A stretch of DNA of 33,318 bases from DASZHJ01 sp035507155 (lineage in GTDB: Bacteria; Pseudomonadota; Alphaproteobacteria; ATCC43930; CGMCC-115725), in contig DATJOK010000247.1 of assembly GCA_035507155.1 (NCBI GenBank), positions 1-33,318 on the forward strand, read 5' to 3'. A program made the translations under genes and the position numbers. The notes below the pieces were generated by a model, which was not told where the DNA came from, made no database searches, and saw only the letters and a list, made by a program, of their open reading frames with translations. Positions 31,513-33,318 of the stretch are shown here, piece by piece; within the stretch, counting starts at the first letter, position 1; each line of letters starts with the position of its first letter.

Positions 31513-32085
31513 ATGAGTGTCGATCCCGATCGGATCAAGACGCTGAAGCGGCCCCAGGGCATGCCCTTCCGCATCGGCAAGATCGGCCACGTCGTGCTCA
31601 ACGTCACCGATCTCGAGCGCTCCGTCCGCTTCTATACCCAGGTGCTCGGGTTCCAGATCTCGGACGTCTATGCCGAGAACATGATGCCCGGCGGCATGGT
31701 GTTCATGCGCTGCAACACCGATCATCATGGCGTGGCGCTGGTGGGCGAGATGTCGGCCCGGTCGTCGAACGTGGAGCTCAACCACGTCGCCTTCGAGGTG
31801 TCGTCCCTCGACGAGGTGCTGCGCGCCCGGGATCACCTGAAGAAGCACGGCGTCGCCATCGATTTCGAAGGGCGCCGACGCGCCGGCGTGCAGATCGCCG
31901 TCGAGTTCCGCGATCCAGACGGCCACCGGCTGGAGATCTACTGGGGTCTCGACCAGGTCGGCAGCGACGGCCAGGTGCGCCCCTCCAGCGAGTGGAAGGG
32001 CGCCAGGAGCCTCGCCGAGGCGATCGCCGACCCCGTGCGCGGCCAGGACACCACCCTGCAGGATCCCTCGCTGCTGAAGCGGTAG
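31513..32085 (+). CDS. VOC-superfamily protein (extradiol dioxygenase / glyoxalase fold)
   Basis: 190-residue vicinal-oxygen-chelate protein. The two beta-alpha-beta-beta-beta modules start at IGKIGHVVLNVTDLERSVRFY (about residues 21-41) and NVELNHVAFEVSSL (86-99). The metal triad is H26 (GHVVLNV), H91 (NHVAFEV) and a Glu in GHRLEIYW. This layout matches type I extradiol dioxygenases (catechol 2,3-dioxygenase-like) and related lyases. GGGAGGAAGTC precedes the ATG, and a GCTAGG box at 31479-31484 may be part of the promoter. It is divergent from the class III aminotransferase and 121 bp upstream of the glyoxylate aminotransferase. Confidence 0.87.
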   Translation: MSVDPDRIKTLKRPQGMPFRIGKIGHVVLNVTDLERSVRFYTQVLGFQISDVYAENMMPGGMVFMRCNTDHHGVALVGEMSARSSNVELNHVAFEVSSLDEVLRARDHLKKHGVAIDFEGRRRAGVQIAVEFRDPDGHRLEIYWGLDQVGSDGQVRPSSEWKGARSLAEAIADPVRGQDTTLQDPSLLKR

Positions 32086-32206
32086 AGCCTCCGGCGCAGG
32101 GGAGGATCGCGCGCGCTGCACGACTCGCTGGTTTCCTTTGCGCCGCTGCTCTGCTTAAGTGCGCTCCTCGAAACGCGGGTGTCGGGTTTCCAGGAGAGCA
32201 AATTCC

Positions 32207-33318
32207 ATGGCTGTGCAGCGCGGGCGTCAGTTCTTTCAGAATCCAGGTCCCACCAACATCCCCGACCGCGTGCTGCGGGCGATCGACCGCCCGGCGATCG
32301 ACTTCATGACGCCGGAGTTCCGCACCCTCGCGGGCGACTGCGCGGCGGGTCTGCGGCGCATCTTCAAGACCGAGAATCCGATCCTGGTCTTCGCCTCCTC
32401 CGGCCATGGCGCCTGGGAAGCGGCGCTGGTCAACCTGTTCTCGCCCGGCGACAAGGTCCTGGTGCTGGAATCCGGCTACTTCTCGCTCAACTGGGGCCGG
32501 ATCGGCGAGGTGCTGGGTCTCAAGGTGGAGACGGTGCCCGGCGATTGGCGCCAGGGCGTCGACCCTGGTGCCGTCGAGGCGCGGCTCCGCGAGGATCGCG
32601 CCGGTGAGATCAAGGCGGTGCTGCTGGTCCACAACGAGACCTCGACCGGCGTCGCCAACCGCTGCGCCGAGGTCCGCCGCGCCATCGATCGCGCCGGCCA
32701 CCCCGCGCTCTTCCTGGTCGACGTGATCTCCGCGCTCGGCTGCTTGGATTTCCGCATGGACGAGTGGCAGGTCGATGTCGTCGTCGGCGGGTCCCAGAAG
32801 GGGCTGATGCTGCCGGTGGGCATGTCCTTCACCGCCATCAGCCCGAAGGCGCTCAAGGCCACCGAGACCGCGCGCCTGCCGCGGATCTACTGGGACTGGC
32901 GTCGCTTCCTCACCGGTCGCGACCAGACCAGCTATTCCGGCACCGCGCCGGTGCATCTCTTCTTCGGCCTCAAGGAGGCGCTCGCCATGCTGGAGGAGGA
33001 GGGGCTCGAGCAGGTCTTCGCGCGCCATGAGCGCCTCGCCGAGGCGACCCGCCGCGCGGTGCGCGCCTGGCGGCAGAACAACGGGCCGGAGATCTTCGCC
33101 GGCGATCCGCGCGTGCAGTCGAACTCGGTTACCGCCGTGCTGATGCCGGAGGGGCATGACGCCGAGGCGGTGCGCAGGATCTGCCTGGAGCGCTTCAACG
33201 TGTCGCTTGGCGGCGGTCTCGATCGCCTCAACGGCCGCGTCTTCCGCATCGGCCATATGGGCGATCTCAACGAGCCGATGCTGCTCGGCGCGCTTGCCGC
33301 GGTGGAAATGGCGTTCGG
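32207..33318 (+). CDS. Serine/alanine-glyoxylate aminotransferase (3' end beyond window)
   Basis: Class V PLP-dependent aminotransferase that transfers an amino group to glyoxylate, giving glycine. The 370 visible residues start FFQNPGPTNIPDRVLRAI, a family hallmark, and contain SSGHGAWEAALVNL, HNETSTGVAN, LVDVISALG with the pyridine-nitrogen Asp, and the Lys in GGSQKGLMLPVGMSF (about residue 196). RIGHMGDLN near the end is also typical. The protein is almost complete; usual length is 390-410. AGGAGAG is 9-10 bases before the ATG. Serine and alanine versions are not separable by motif. It may feed the serine cycle or photorespiration-like glyoxylate removal. Confidence 0.92.
   Translation, partial: MAVQRGRQFFQNPGPTNIPDRVLRAIDRPAIDFMTPEFRTLAGDCAAGLRRIFKTENPILVFASSGHGAWEAALVNLFSPGDKVLVLESGYFSLNWGRIGEVLGLKVETVPGDWRQGVDPGAVEARLREDRAGEIKAVLLVHNETSTGVANRCAEVRRAIDRAGHPALFLVDVISALGCLDFRMDEWQVDVVVGGSQKGLMLPVGMSFTAISPKALKATETARLPRIYWDWRRFLTGRDQTSYSGTAPVHLFFGLKEALAMLEEEGLEQVFARHERLAEATRRAVRAWRQNNGPEIFAGDPRVQSNSVTAVLMPEGHDAEAVRRICLERFNVSLGGGLDRLNGRVFRIGHMGDLNEPMLLGALAAVEMAF

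Overview
The window is a high-GC alphaproteobacterial chromosome segment. Strong G/C bias at codon third positions, frequent GTG/TTG starts and the gene families present suggest a Rhodospirillales- or Hyphomicrobiales-type soil bacterium; the genus cannot be fixed from the sequence. It carries about 30 genes: no rRNA, tRNA, IS element, phage module or CRISPR array is visible. The content is envelope maintenance, uptake transporters and small-molecule or amino-acid metabolism.

Layout. 1-2331 (-): MdtA/MdtB-type RND efflux system, permease cut by the window edge. 2784-4155: N4-(beta-N-acetylglucosaminyl)-L-asparaginase-type Ntn hydrolase facing a RidA-family deaminase. 4336-5739 (-): BON lipoprotein, YqjD/DUF883-like membrane anchor protein, holin-like membrane protein and CsbD, ending in a good intrinsic terminator. 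5917-8064 (-): an isolated histidine ammonia-lyase and a 2TM protein. 8491-8940 (+): decayed C-terminus of a FixL-type histidine kinase. 9007-11099: zinc alcohol dehydrogenase facing a DegP/HtrA-like protease. Upstream of the protease is a strong terminator that probably ends a small RNA with a CUCCUCCC loop.

11376-19144 looks like one functional unit. A LysR regulator lies divergent to an LLM flavin oxidoreductase plus a dipicolinate-synthase-A-like dehydrogenase. It is tail-to-tail with a creatinase-like M24 protein lacking most metal ligands and a TIGR02444 protein. Next comes an NMT1/SsuA-type ABC transporter. The two divergent promoter regions share a 29-bp element (23 identities), proposed here as the LysR operator. 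The inferred role is import and oxidative/hydrolytic breakdown of an unidentified, probably nitrogen-containing, organic compound. A DcaP-like porin (19158-20459) follows.

20680-23166: CMD-family protein, a divergent SDR without the YxxxK motif, and a 3-hydroxyisobutyrate-dehydrogenase-family enzyme. 23359-25885: polar amino-acid ABC uptake genes (binding protein and two permeases, no ATPase) interrupted by a nested palindromic element. 25966-26946: D-2-hydroxyacid dehydrogenase. 26954-31388 (-): class III aminotransferase, an unassigned PLP fold-type I protein and a TPR/ATP-grasp protein, the last two overlapping ATGA. This pair is the best candidate for an undescribed enzyme system. 31513 to the end: a VOC protein and a serine/alanine-glyoxylate aminotransferase cut by the right edge.
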